The notes under the pieces were generated by a model. It was not told the origin of the DNA. It saw only the letters and a program-made list of their open reading frames with translations, and ran no database searches. Source: Climacteris rufus (taxonomy: Eukaryota; Chordata; Aves; Passeriformes; Climacteridae). Taken from it: a stretch of DNA of 64,000 bases. The position numbers were made by a program, and so were the translations under genes. Within the stretch, counting starts at the first letter, position 1, and every line of letters starts with the position of its first letter. Below are positions 24,451 through 36,708 of this stretch, in pieces. The stretch spans positions 45,807-109,806 of the forward strand of contig VZRZ01001926.1 of assembly GCA_013398175.1 (NCBI GenBank). The letters are read 5' to 3'.

Positions 24451-27400
24451 GGTAGCATACTGTGACATCATCTGTACTAAAAATACTTCCTGGTTTTGTT
24501 TTATTTTAGCAATTTTGAGCCAAATTCCCATGCATCTATTTCCTATAAGGTCTACCTAATTTAACTTACTGCACACAGGTGAAAAACAATTAATGAATTT
24601 CCTGTACCATTGGTTATAGAGAGCATCCAGTAACAATCCTTAATGTCCACTCTCAAATTTGCTTCCTCTTCCATGACATGAAAAACGTTTTTGGAGGTAC
24701 CCTTGCCTTATCTCAGACTTGTAGCAATTTATCATCAAGAACTACGGCTTCCTTGGTCAGACAACCCTAATAACCATTGGCTCTGTTACAAGCATTAGGT
24801 ACACACCTTTCTTCCTAAAGTTCTTGTCCTAACATTTGCTGATCCGGAAGAAAGAAAATACAATTTCTGAACTTAAAGGAAGACTATAAGGGAGATTTTG
24901 GACTCACATTGAAAAAATGTCATTTCCAGCAAAAGGAGAATGTATTCCTGACTTTTGAATACCTTTGGAAGTTACTTTTATAGTGTTTTTCTGAATAGAT
25001 GTGAATGTTTTTATTACTAGTTTGTCTAAAGATATCTGTAACAGACCACTAGGCAGAGATACTACTGGATAGGTAGTGAGGGAGTAGTGTAGGAAGAAGG
25101 ACACTTTATGATTCTTGCTCATGTTTTACAGACAAGGGAACCCAAGGAGGACTGTGCTGACCCTTTGCAGTGAAATAAACACAAACTGGGAACAGAGTAA
25201 GCTATCAGGCAAATGGTCTGGTTCTCTGCTTCTGTGACCAGTGCCTATTCTGTTGAAGGATAACACCAGGAATCTGAAAATGCAGTGTTGAAACAAGGAT
25301 GTTGGTTCTTCAGAAAATGCACGTTGTAGGTAGGATTATAACCCATTGTTTGTGCTGCTTTCTGCTTTTCTGGGAGTTAATGACAAAGCAAAATCTTTGA
25401 GTACAGACTAGTGACCCCTTTCATGAAAGAATTCACTCAAAGATTTTGTCTACCATCAGGCCTGACCTTATGTACATGGTTGTGTACATGGTTGTGCCTG
25501 ATTATGCCAGAGTTTACCAATCTGTTTGAACTGGAACTACAATGGCCTCTCTGGACTGTCATAACTCAGGCGGGATATTAGCTGAAAACAGAGCTTGATT
25601 TTACAAAAAAAAAAAGAAAAAGAGGGCTAGTGAGGAAATATTTTTCACCCTTTGTCTGATGGTGTGTGCCCATTCACATCAGGCTGATATCTTTCAGCCA
25701 TTCTCTGAAGAATTATCCATAATGGGAAGGGAGCACAAGTATTGGAAGTCCTGCTGAACAGGTTGTATATGAGAGATGTTTCATGCCTTTAGTCTTCAGT
25801 CTGTTCATTTTCAGTTCAACCAAATAAATAATCATCTTTGAATGGACAAAGATTTGGTGAAGGGGAAGTACAGCCTAATTATTGTTCTTACAAAGATAAG
25901 ACTCAATGGACTAAAATATAAATAAGTTTTGTGTCCTTTTACACTCTGCAGTGTTCCTATTTTTGTTGAGCAGCAATTTCCTTACACAACGAAGTTTCTT
26001 CTATACGACCCACTGCTTCTATTTTCTTTTTTAAAAATATCCAAGTTCATTTTCCAAAGATTTTCCAATTTATTAAGGAAAATTTGGGTACCTGATTCTT
26101 ACCTACCAGCATCACCCATTATTGCAAGTATTCCAAGTCAGCAAATTTTTCTGTTAATTGGGGTCCACTGTATATGATTTGTTATCGTGTATGTGTGTGT
26201 GTTTATCAGTGAGAATATAAGAAAAGGTAGTCACTTGCCCAGTCTGCTAAGACAGAACACTTTCATATTTAATAAAGTTTTCATATTTAAACTTTCATTA
26301 CACCATATTATTATTTCTGAGACATACACAGATATGACCTTTATTATTCAAATTCCTGCTTAATGTATTTTAACATTGCTGTGCTTTGGATTAATGTAAA
26401 GGGTTTTTTCCTAAAATTAGACTTCTTGATAACAATAATGAATGTGAGCTTTAATCAGCATGCAACCCTGTTCTGTTACTCCCATAACATACTAAATTGG
26501 GATCTTTTCATGCATTGAAATTTGGGAAGTCGTTCCTGAGCAATTGCACACACAGTTAAGCTAATCTCTCTTCCTCAGGATGGGAGATTCCTTCCTAATG
26601 CAAAAGTAAGGACTACAATTTCCTTTTCCAGGATACTTGACTTTGACTGATAGCAGCTAACCTATTCCTTGAAACATTCCCTGAAGCCCATGTTGCCAAG
26701 GCTAGGGCTGTGTGACCTGCCCTCCTCAGGCAGAGCATCCTGTGCGTAAAACTATTGTGTCCCAGGCTGTGTGTGAGTGGTAAACTCTCCGGGTGCATAT
26801 AAGGGTGCATACAGAGTCCAAACCTCTTTCATCAAGGTTGCTGCAGACTTCCAACTGAAACAGCAAGCAAAATACAAACACTGAATTAAAGTCAAGGCAA
26901 GAAACAGGGAAAAAAGTGTTTGGGCAGAATATAGATTTATAAAACAAGTGCACTTTTTTTTACTGACACTAGTGAGAAAAACACATTGACATAATTCACT
27001 TGAACAGGAAATTACATGGTCTTCTAGTCTATTTATGACGTTCCTGAGTCAGTTCCTTGCTGTTTTGAGCTACATGGTTTTGTTACATGGCCATTTATAC
27101 CTACCTGTCTAGAGTACAAGTCTTAACAAACAACTTTCTTCCTTTTTTCCCCTATGTTGATGCTTTCACTTTAGCTTCTGCTTGTTCTGCAACAACAGCC
27201 ATAACAATCATCTTTCTCAGAGTTGCATACTAGTTCATTTCTGTATCTCCCACCTCCCATTTTCATTCTGATAGAGGCTAACAAATTGGTGTTAATGCCA
27301 TCTGAGATGCTTTAAGAAATGATCAATTTAAGATCATCTTCCAACTCATGCCATTGCCTGTCTTCTTTCCAGGGTCCCAGCCCCCCGCCTTCCCAGGCTC

Positions 27401-28410
27401 CCAGCCTGTCCCTCCCTCTGTTCAATGTCTTAAGACAGGTGCAATTTTTTTCCCTCCTGCCAGACCCTTTTTTACCTGCCAGGTCTGGCTGGTATTCCTT
27501 GTCCAGCATTAGGCACTATGTAATTTCAGTGCTCTGCTAAATTCTGCTAACTAACTGCTAATTTATGACTCCCAATCCCCTCTCCAGCTAATTCCAGTCT
27601 CTTTGTCAGGAAAGCCCCTGTGCTGATTCAGGCTGCTCTAGTATCCTGCCAGCTGGTGTGGCGTTTATGTCCTTGATGTAGCATTGCCTGTCTGTGCCTT
27701 CGCAGGGAGAGCACAGGAGACGTGTTTCTCCAAACATAGACCCTGCTACCACCCTGGCTCCTCAAGGACAGACCCAGGAAGGGTGCAGAAAATTCAACAA
27801 CTTCAGACTGTAGCCGTGGACCTTGGCATGCACAGCAGAGAGCAGCTCCTCTCAGAAATGGCTATCCTGCCCTAACAAGCCTCTCTGGAGCATGCATTTT
27901 CTCCCAAGGGCTTGTAACTTACATTCACTATGTGATTTAAATGACCTGCTACTCCAGTCTATTTCTGAATAGCAAATGCTTACCATGCAGCAAGACAGGG
28001 CCAGCCCAGGAGTTACTCACTGGATTAATATCTCTGAGTATGGAATAAATCAGAGCACGTAACAAGCTCTCTTCTGACTTGTCACAAGCATGGGAGGAAG
28101 GGCGGAAGGAGGAGAAATTAAAAAAAAACCTTGTGGCAAATTATTTACTTAGTTCTAACAAAGGCAGATCCTCAAGTGATCTAAGTCACTTTAATCCTAC
28201 TGGGGTCAAGTCGTATACTTTAAGACCAAATGAGACTTCTACAGCATGTAATTTGACCTCTACCAGGACACAAGACAGGAAATTTCACACATTCATCTCT
28301 TCACTGAATTTAATAGCAAATATTTGTCAGAATAGACATTAACAGAGTGTTGGGCTTGATATGGTTTTTCACTGCTTCAAAAATATTTTGTAACACTGTC
28401 ATGATGGAGC

Positions 28411-28481
28411 ATATATATACATATACAGTTTTTATACATATTTATTTATTATATATATGTATACCTATGCTTGTGTGTGTT
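28411..28481. repeat. TA/CA-rich low-complexity tract
   Basis: Interrupted ATATAT, ACATATAC and TGTGTGTG steps around 28411-28481. Degraded dinucleotide repeat. Confidence 0.7.
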
Positions 28482-29089
28482 TACATTCACTGTAGGCATG
28501 TGGTAAGTTTTTTTTTTGTTATGCTTATTTAATTAAGCTCAGAAAGGGACTTTTCAGCTTATTTTCAGCTGAGGTATACCCCTGTGACTGAGTAAAATTC
28601 ACATCTTCAACCCTTTTTTAACAGAGCTTCATTGTTTCCCAGTCATTCTGGCTAAACTCTCCCAAACTTCAGCGATGTAGAGTTTTCTCCAGGCTGCTCT
28701 CTTTGGCAGTACCACGGAAACACACTCTAAGTGGCTGGTGTGAACAGAATTTTAAAAATTCAGTGATACATCTGTGAGTGCAGTTGGAGAATCTGGTAAG
28801 GTACCACAGAGCAAATGTGTGAAAAAGTAAGAAAGAGAGGAGGTCCCACATCACCAAGTCAGCATGTCAGCCGAAACATAGGTATTCCTAGGTGACGTAC
28901 AGATGTTAAATGTTTATTCTCTGTGTCATTGTCACAGTAGCTGCAAAGAGTGTGGTTACAGGCATAGGCCTGTTGTGTTGCTTCTCTTTGCCCTGAGAAA
29001 CAGCATCTAAGGCAAACAGAATAGCTAAGGCAAAAGGGGTACAAAACTGCCCATCTTGCAAAGGGCAGGTTTGATATCCAAGAGGAAAA

Positions 29090-29440
29090 AGGTCATGGGT
29101 CTGGGATGGAGCTGACTTTGCCCACAGCAGCTCTTACAGAGTTGTGCTGTGTATTGGTGGCAAGGAAGATGTTGATAACACACCAGTGTTTTGGCTACTG
29201 CTGAACAGTGCTCCCACAACATCAGCATGTCTCTTCAACATTCTTACCAGCCATGAGTAGCTTGAAATGGGGAAAATCTTCAGAGGAAGAATAACCAGGA
29301 TGGCTGACCCACACTGGTCAAAGAGATATTCCATACCATATGACATCTGCTCAGATATAAAAGCTAAGATGAATGAGAGGGTAGTGGGGAGGCATTTAAT
29401 ATTTGCATTGTTTGGTGAGAGTGTATTTCCCTATTTTCAG
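29090..29440 (+). mobile_element. 5' part of an avian LTR, probably ERVL type, truncated
   Basis: From GGTCTGGGATGGAGC through GATGTTGATAACACACCAGT (29169-29188) to CTGACCCACACTGGTCAAAG and ATATTCCATACCATATGACA, this follows, with substitutions and small indels, an LTR common in bird genomes (usual start TGTCCTGGTTTCAGCTGGGA). The TATA box ATATAAAAG is at 29355-29363, in the expected place. After GCATTTAATATTTGCATTGT (about 29391-29410) the match fades, and the R/U5 part with polyadenylation signal and the terminal CA is not found, so this is a U3-plus-TATA fragment. No internal retroviral sequence flanks it. The match is from memory of the family, not a search. Confidence 0.65.
29355..29363 (+). 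promoter_or_regulatory. TATA box of the truncated LTR
   Basis: ATATAAAAG downstream of the conserved CATACCATATGACATC block. In intact members of this LTR family the TATA box sits at this position and would direct transcription rightwards. The downstream LTR part is missing. Confidence 0.5.
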
Positions 29441-29444
29441 AAGT

Positions 29445-31998
29445 CACAACGACACTTGAACCAAAGACAGAAACCTAGTATTTTAACATGCATGAATAAC
29501 ATACTGTGAAACATCTTGTGTTTCTTATGCTCCCTAAGTGCTTGTGTATCTGTATGTCATTGCTAATTGCTATATGACAGAACAAAATATAATTAAAGTA
29601 TACTATACTAGCTCTCACCATTAAGAACTGCTACAGTTGATAACCCGTTTTCTGGGTTTAGATTAATGGTGACATCTAACAGTGCTGTAACTGAGCTACA
29701 GCTGGTTATCCATGCATCATTGCAGGAGTGCCCACTGTCACAGAGAAGACTGATAGAGATCAGCCTTCCATGCCTGTCCTTAGTGCCCCGTGTAACTTGG
29801 GAGGATAAAATCAATCATATGCAATTAGACATTAATTTCATTATTGAAAATATACTGTAAAGCAAAGTATGTCCACTGTGCACAGTAAGCACAAATAGGA
29901 CAGATCATTTTCACTAGGCAAATGTTTTTGTCATGTGAAAATCCTACTAAATGTCTTAACAATTTTAAAAGGGTAATTCTTTTCAAAAAGATTCTCTGGT
30001 AAGTGGATTCTGATTCTTCATTCATGGTCCAGTGCAAGTGAAAAATGTTACCTATCAATTTGACTAAATAGTCTCCCACTGCTGTTTTTTCTGCCTTCAA
30101 AAGATCTAAATTGCTTCTTGTTTGTTGTAGTGTTTTTAAGATGCCTTTTTACCAACACTCTTTTTTATTGCGTGACGCTAGCCTCCCCTTAGCGACCAAG
30201 TAATCTTTTTGTTTTCATTCATGCTCTGCTGCTCCTAGACTTCTTCCTGCTATGTCCATATGGAGGAGACAAGGGAGGAGGAAGGGATTTTTGTTCCTTT
30301 ATTTTATCCTCTGGCAGGGTTCAAATGGGTCCCAATTCTGCAACTTCAGCCCAAATGCCTGGCACTTGCCTCCTGTCTTCAGTGATCATATTATCTGATA
30401 CTGTTTGGATTTTAGATTGCAGTCTGTTGAAAGAGACATCATGTCTTTGTTCTGTAGCAAACTGCCTGGTATATATATGAAAAGAATCAGTAATCATAAT
30501 AATAAAAGTCCACCAATAAACATTTGCAGAACTAAGAGCTTTTGAACTTCCCAGAGTATTTTTTCACATAAATTTTACAAACAATTTTTCCTATAATTTA
30601 AATAAGTTTATTGTTTTGCTTTCTAACCTACCCTCCAAGCCTGTATATAGTATAAAAGAAAGAGCATTGGACAAGGTATATCAGAAGAGTCATCCCTTCT
30701 TAATGCGTAAATCGGGCTTTTTAATCCACAGCAATCCAATGGTTTCATGAGACTGTCACTCGTTTAGTTATTGGCTTCCTCAAACAAACCATACACAACA
30801 GCATTATATGAATTTGGATTTTCATCAAAGGATTTTAGTGACAATGTAAGCCACAAGAACAAAGCTCATATTTTTAACTCAAATTCACAGCTAAATAAAA
30901 AAGACATACAGACATTCTAATGCACTCTAGGTGTAGTCTATTTATATGGCTCAGAGAAAATATGAAGAAAAAACAAAATCAGCTGATACAAAGGTTCACA
31001 TTTGGAAAAACATTGTGCAAGTTACATCACATGCCTCCGTCATTTTTAATATCATGTTGTTGAAACCCTCCTAACAATGCTTTGAACATGTAAGGATAAT
31101 TGCAAATTTGAGTAGCTTTTCTCAAGATTTTGGTTAAAACTTGGTGTTTGCCATCAGAATCATACTGAGTGGATGTATATATCATTTATCTCCTGCTGCA
31201 TGCTTCCTTTCATACTTACAAACTTCACGTCATCTAATTCAGCAGTCACAGAATAAATAGCTTAGAAGATCATGGTATTTAATTTTGCCAAAACAGCTTT
31301 TTGTATTTCAAATATTGTGTTAGTTTTTGCTATCTTTTATGTGTGATATTAATAGAATTGCTACACTTCAGTTAACAATTACCAGTTAGCAGTAGCAAGA
31401 TCACTTCTGCAGTCTCTTTCTTTTCAATCACTTTGTTTGTTTATTTGATTATCTGTCAGAAAATCAGAAATTTCAAGGCAGATAATATTCCCAGTAACAT
31501 AGATGCAGTTCCCCTCAAATAACCGAACAAAATGTGTTTTCATTGATTCATGATGTATGGGTTAGCTAAGAGCTAAACACAAAAAGATTGCTTGGAAGTT
31601 ATGTTGTCTTTCTCAGTAATATTCTCCACAGCTTCCAGGATTTCTCTTCTAGACAACCTTCTGACTCTCATTTTGGGTAGAAAGAAAATATTAGAGCAGG
31701 GCATATACATTGCTTAGCTTCATTAATTTTTGTAAACTTCAGTTCCCAGTGGTAAATGGGAATATTTTACTTCCCTGAGAAGTTTAATATTTACAATATA
31801 AGTAATGCAGTGCTACCTCACAAAATCACAAGGGCAAAAGGAAAGAGAGATAACAAGGCAGTGTGTCAAAATACAGGGGCTTTGTCCTGAGTTCAGGACA
31901 GATTCACCCTTCTCCCCTAAACAGTGCCACAACTGCCCATCATAGCTCTGCTTCTTCCTCCAGGACATGCAACCATACTGAGGTCCAGCTTTGTTATG
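29445..31998. other. Unique noncoding DNA
   Basis: AT-rich, no recognised gene or repeat beyond short A/T runs. Confidence 0.5.
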
Positions 31999-32022
31999 GT
32001 CAAACCATTTTTATGGTTTGAC
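31999..32022. repeat. Perfect hairpin, 10-bp stem and TTTT loop
   Basis: GTCAAACCAT (31999-32008), TTTT, ATGGTTTGAC (32013-32022). The right arm lies in the terminal bases of the adjoining LTR, whose usual last bases read CCAAACCACGACA on its own strand. The left arm lies in the flank. Confidence 0.85.
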
Positions 32023-33063
32023 ACTGGCCAGACACCAGGCACCCACGAAAAGCCTCTCACTCATGCTCCCCTGCCACAGCTGGACAGAGGAGAGAAAATT
32101 TTATGAAAGGTTCATGAGTTGAGATAAGGACCAGGAGAAAACACTCCAAGGACAAAACAGGCTCAACTTAAAGATATTAAGTGAATTTTTTAGTGACAAA
32201 ATCAGAGGAGAATAATGAGAAGTAAAATAAGCCCTTAAAACCTCTTTTTGCCCCCAAACCCTTCCCTGCTTCCCACCAATGGTGCAGTGAGATGGGGTGG
32301 GGGTTGTGGTCAGTTCTTCACCCAAGATTTTCTTCCATAGCTCAGGGAGAGAAATTGTTTCCCTGAAAGTACTGTGGGGTCCCTCCCATGGGAGACATTT
32401 CTTTGCAAACTTCTCTAACGTGGCTTCAGTCTCATGAGCAGCAATCCTCCCGAAACTGCTGCAGCGTGGGTCACCCTTCCACGGGGTGCAGTCCTTCCAG
32501 GGACAGGCTGTTCTAACTCAAGAGCAAGGCGTCTTTATCCATAATGGCTCCCACGGGACCACAACCCCCTCTGGGCATCCCCCCACTGCAACATCTGGAG
32601 CACCTCCCCACAGGCTGCGGGTGGACCTCTGCATCCTCATGGACCCCATGGGCTGCAGGGGCACAGCTGCTTCACCATGGCCCTCACCACAGGCTGCAGG
32701 GACATCTCAGCTCTGGCACCTGGAGCACTTCCTCCCACTCCTTCCTCACTGACCTTGGTGTCTCTACTGTTGTTTTCTCTCACATGTTCTCACCTCCTCC
32801 TCTTCTCTGTCTGGAAATAAAAACTGTGCAACCAATTTTGTTTTGATTTCTTCTTAAATCTGTTATCACAGAGGCATTACCTCCATCTCTATATGGCCCA
32901 GCCATGTCTAGCAGCACATCCATCCTCAGAGCCGTCAGGGATTGGCTCTGCTGTATGTGGTGGAAGGTTCTAGCAGCTTTTCACAGGAGCCATCTTTGTG
33001 CCCCCCCCGCCCCCCCAAAAAACTGGGNGCCCTGCAAAACCGACACACTGCAAATCCAACACA
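32009..33063 (-). mobile_element. Minus-strand avian LTR of about 1.05 kb
   Basis: On the minus strand the sequence runs from TGTGTTGGATTTGCAGTG (start at 33063), through a G-rich run, GCTAGAACCTTCCACCA and ATAACAGATTTAAGAAG (a decayed TATA region around 32860), through repeated motifs of the kind CTGCAGCC-TGTGG with GGAGCAC, to CCTTATCTCAACTCATGAAC (about 32132-32113) and GCCAGTGTCAAACCAT at the 3' end. I recognise this as a long LTR abundant in bird, especially songbird, genomes; the family name was not established. The expected polyadenylation signal region reads CTAAAAAATTCA, so AATAAA is lost. No retroviral genes adjoin it, and no exact target duplication is visible. One N lies at 33028 and a C-tract at 33001-33016. 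Confidence 0.7.
33001..33016. repeat. C-tract (C8-G-C7), G-rich on the minus strand
   Basis: An eight-C run, a G and a seven-C run within the LTR. The complementary strand has enough GGG runs to form a G-quadruplex in principle. The unresolved base at 33028 nearby suggests the tract troubled sequencing or assembly, so its length is uncertain. Confidence 0.8.
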
Positions 33064-36000
33064 ATGCACTGCTTTTGTGAATCTCAGCATATATTACCAG
33101 TAATAAGTGCTGGCTTAACAGCTTAAATTTTGGATGGAGTTATCACTCAGCTACAGAAAAATAGCTGATTTTGAAATCAAGAATCCCTTGCCACAGAGAA
33201 CCGAACAAGAAATCATTGGTTCTTCATACTGAGATGACACAGTAGTTCAATGAGTCTCTGCTCATCCCAGGAGCTGAAGTCACAATCTGTTACGATCAGG
33301 GAAAAGTGTGAGATGATACAGAGGCTGAGATATAGAGGCCAGTGATGACCAGTCTAAGATTGAGGAGAGAATGGTTAAGCAGGATGGGAAAAATTTCAGG
33401 CTTGTTCAGACAGTCTTGCAAATGAGGTATGATGATGGTTTTTAGAGGAATTCTGCCATCTCTTTCTGAAAAACACAATTAAACCCTTTGTAGTCTCACT
33501 TCCAAATTTCCTTGTGATTATTATGATACTAAGCAAAAGTTCTCTAAGCCACAGGAACACGAGTGGTTTTCTCTGTTGTATTTCCATGTGTTCAATATTC
33601 TTTTTTCCTTCAGTTCCTCACACAAGAGCAGTCAACACAAGCATTCCCAATGACATTTTACTGCAGTTCAGCAGTGGAAATTGCTGTGGTTATCAGATTG
33701 CAAAATGGATAGACACTGTATGCTCTTTGTTTTACCACAAGCTCTCTTTTCACCATGTGGTGATTTTCCCTTTTAAATGGCATGATGTACTCCACATTTC
33801 TCTTTCAACATTTTGCATTCAGCAACAATATTTTTAGAGGATTGTACAAGGTAGAAAGCAAAGACAAATGCTTGAGAGATTTGTCAGCTGACTGTGAAAT
33901 GAACTACGTTCCCTTCCCCCTCTCTGGCTGATGTACAGCATCCCAAATGGTCATCTGACAGCATAAACAGAGACAGAAATTTCTCATTCATTGTCTCATA
34001 GTTAGAGAGTAATTTCTCCTCTGCCTGCAAGGCAGTGTGCTATGAAAATGCAGAGCCACTACAAGTGATGATGGACAATCCTAACTAACAGGTGCCACAC
34101 AGATAGATTTCACTGGCCAAGATGGATGTGTCTCTGCAGAGGATCTCCTCACAAGCTGCCATGCAGTTTCTGCTCTTCCATCAGGGCTTTATAAGTCCAC
34201 AGACACACATGTAAATTGCAGGGAGGAAAAGAAATGGGACATCAAATGATCTGCTATATAAACCACTTATCCCTCAAGTAGGATCTCACAACAGTTTCTG
34301 GTGTCATTCATAGTGGTGAAAAACTGGACTTCCACTATTGATCTCTCTAGAGTTATAACTGGATTTATACAGGTCTGACCAAAAGTTATGTTTGCTTTCT
34401 ATAGAAATCTGCATATTTATCTTTCTGGATAAAGTGCTGAAAACCATGGGCACAAAACTGGGAGTGTACCTTGGCTGCAAACAAAAAACAAAAGAGAGGA
34501 AAGAATGATGATAAGTTTAGAAATTATTTTTGCCCCATATTTGAGAGTCAAATGGGTTCCTACTTCTTGAACAGTAGAGCCATAAAAAAACCAAAACCAT
34601 CATAGCATTTCCTTAGGTTTATAGCACAAAGAGGTGAGGGAGGGGAAAAGGAAACAGTTTTATTTCTGTTCTGTTTTACAGTCAGTCTGAATCCTCTCTG
34701 TGTAAAATGCTAAACTTTTTCTGACCTTTCCCACCACGAATTCAAAAATGTCTCCTCTCTTCTCAGTCTTGGATTTATAGCAGAACATCTAATGTCTGGT
34801 TTGTGCATACACAATTAAAAAAATAAGAATTGCTGTTAGTAATCTGTGTAATACCATGTGGGTGAATTTGGGTGAGCATGAAAGCTCCAGTGAACTGTTC
34901 ACCTCCACAGTAAATGTAGCAAACAATCCCCTCTAAGTTCACAAACAGAATGCTGTTTTCCCACGAAGAAAAACTCTTTATCATTCCGCCTGAATGTGCC
35001 CATTAGGATGGCAAAGGAGTGTGAGACTAAAGAAAAAACTTTTCTGGCATCTGTGGGAGAGGGATTTTGCAGTCCCATGGCAGAACAGGGTCCTCTGATC
35101 CACAGTCTCTGGATCATCAGTGCTCCCAGGGACTGTATCCTTTTAGCCAGAGTCGGCACTCAGCTACCTGGCTCCAAAGACAGTTTTAAAGCCTGATGAG
35201 TTGTTTCAATTTGTATCAGTGAGCCTGAACCTAGTCTATTGTGGACTGTCTGTCTGAAGGACTCACTACTTTTCCCTCTCAACTTTGAGGCACGATCTGA
35301 GCTATTGATGACAACCTTGGAGCCAGAAGCTGTAAAATGCATCATGAAAACCAAGCTGAGAGTGCCTGAGTGAAACAATAATTATGGACTGTTTTTCAAG
35401 ATAGGGACTCAGTCATCCTACCTGTTTTCCTGCATAAATACATGCCATCAGATGGATCGAGTCTAGAAGACCTCTTAAAGCATGAAGAGTTATCCGTAAT
35501 TGCAATCTTGACCTATCTAATGTAGCTAATCTATCTAATGGATTGTCTAATTATCTGCATAAATGTTTAATTATTCTTTGAATCCTACTAAGCCACTGAC
35601 CTCAGTGAGACTGGTTTCAATGATTCACAGAGATTACAACTTGCAATTAGATAGCAGTAGGGCACACTCCAGAGGTGAGGGACTGACACCCAGCACCACA
35701 TAACTCTGTTAGTGAGCCAGCAGGGAATTGTAGTTTTCACTAACAGAGAGAATAAAGGACTGACTTCATAATCCTTCTGCATATTTTACCCATGGATCCT
35801 TACCTACCACAATTTCTCTATATAGCAGTGACTGTCAAGTTGCTTTGGTTCTGAAAGGTCTGCCATTGTTAGGGTTTCTTGGGCAAGAAAGGACATGCTT
35901 TTGGTTTTCCCTTCTACTTGAGTAGGGACAAAAGGGCAGAAATGTCCCTGGATTCCTTGGTCAGAGCCTCCTTGACCACCTCCTATTGAGAAAGGTGCAG

Positions 36001-36289
36001 TCATAAAGCAGAAGGGTGCAGAGATAAAGCACAGATGAGTGGGATGTTTGTAAACTTAAAAAGAAATCTAATCTAAAGCACAAAGAATGGCTGCCATCTC
36101 TAATGCCACATTGCACAAGTGTCATTACCAAAAAGACCTAGCTACTCTGATGAACAACAGGATTCCTGCTGGGGCACCACCAGGGAATTCCTAGACAACT
36201 AAAACCTGGCCTTGCTGCCCTTAGGAAGTCCTTGTTGCAAGACCCATTTGAGGTGGTTTAGGTTTGATTGGAGCAGAAGTGGCAGAGTT
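33064..36289. other. Unique noncoding DNA
   Basis: No gene or repeat recognised. The open frame of 107 codons at 33514-33837 (plus) has no domain I know. The small palindrome TTTCTTGGGCAAGAAA lies at 35875-35890. Confidence 0.5.
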
Positions 36290-36708
36290 CACAGAATCAC
36301 AGAAAAAAACAGATTGGAAGAGCCCTTTGAGATTACCAAGTCCAACCTATTGCCTAACACCTCATCAGCTAAACCATGGCACTGAGTGCCACATCTAATC
36401 TTTTTTTAAATATGTCAAGGGACGACGACTCCACCACCTCCCTAGGCAGAAAATTCCAGTGCCCAATCACTCTCTCAGTAAACAATTTTTTTCTGACATC
36501 TAACCTAAACTTCCCCTGGTGCAGCTTGAGACTGCGTCCTCTCATTCTGTCAGTTGCTGCCTGGGAGAAAAGACCTCCCCCACCAGACTACAACCTCCTT
36601 TCAGGCAGTTGTAGAGAGTAATGAGGTCTCCCCTAAGCCTCCTTTTCTCCAGGCTAAACAACCTCAGCTCCCTCAGCCAATCCTCATAGGGCTTGTGTTC
36701 CAAGCCCC

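Larger units (their letters stand above)
23721..29085. other. Unique noncoding DNA
   Basis: No recognised gene or transposon. It includes a 13-bp inverted repeat at 24383-24450, a slightly GC-richer stretch around 27.35-27.85 kb without an assignable feature, and a TA/CA-rich tract at 28411-28481. Confidence 0.5.

Noticed and set aside
32486..32846. Plus-strand frames of 88 and 100 codons in GC-rich sequence
   Set aside because: They lie antisense within the minus-strand LTR, which is noncoding.
35875..35890. Palindrome TTTCTTGGGCAAGAAA
   Set aside because: Seven-base arms are common by chance, and the spacing does not fit the STAT consensus.
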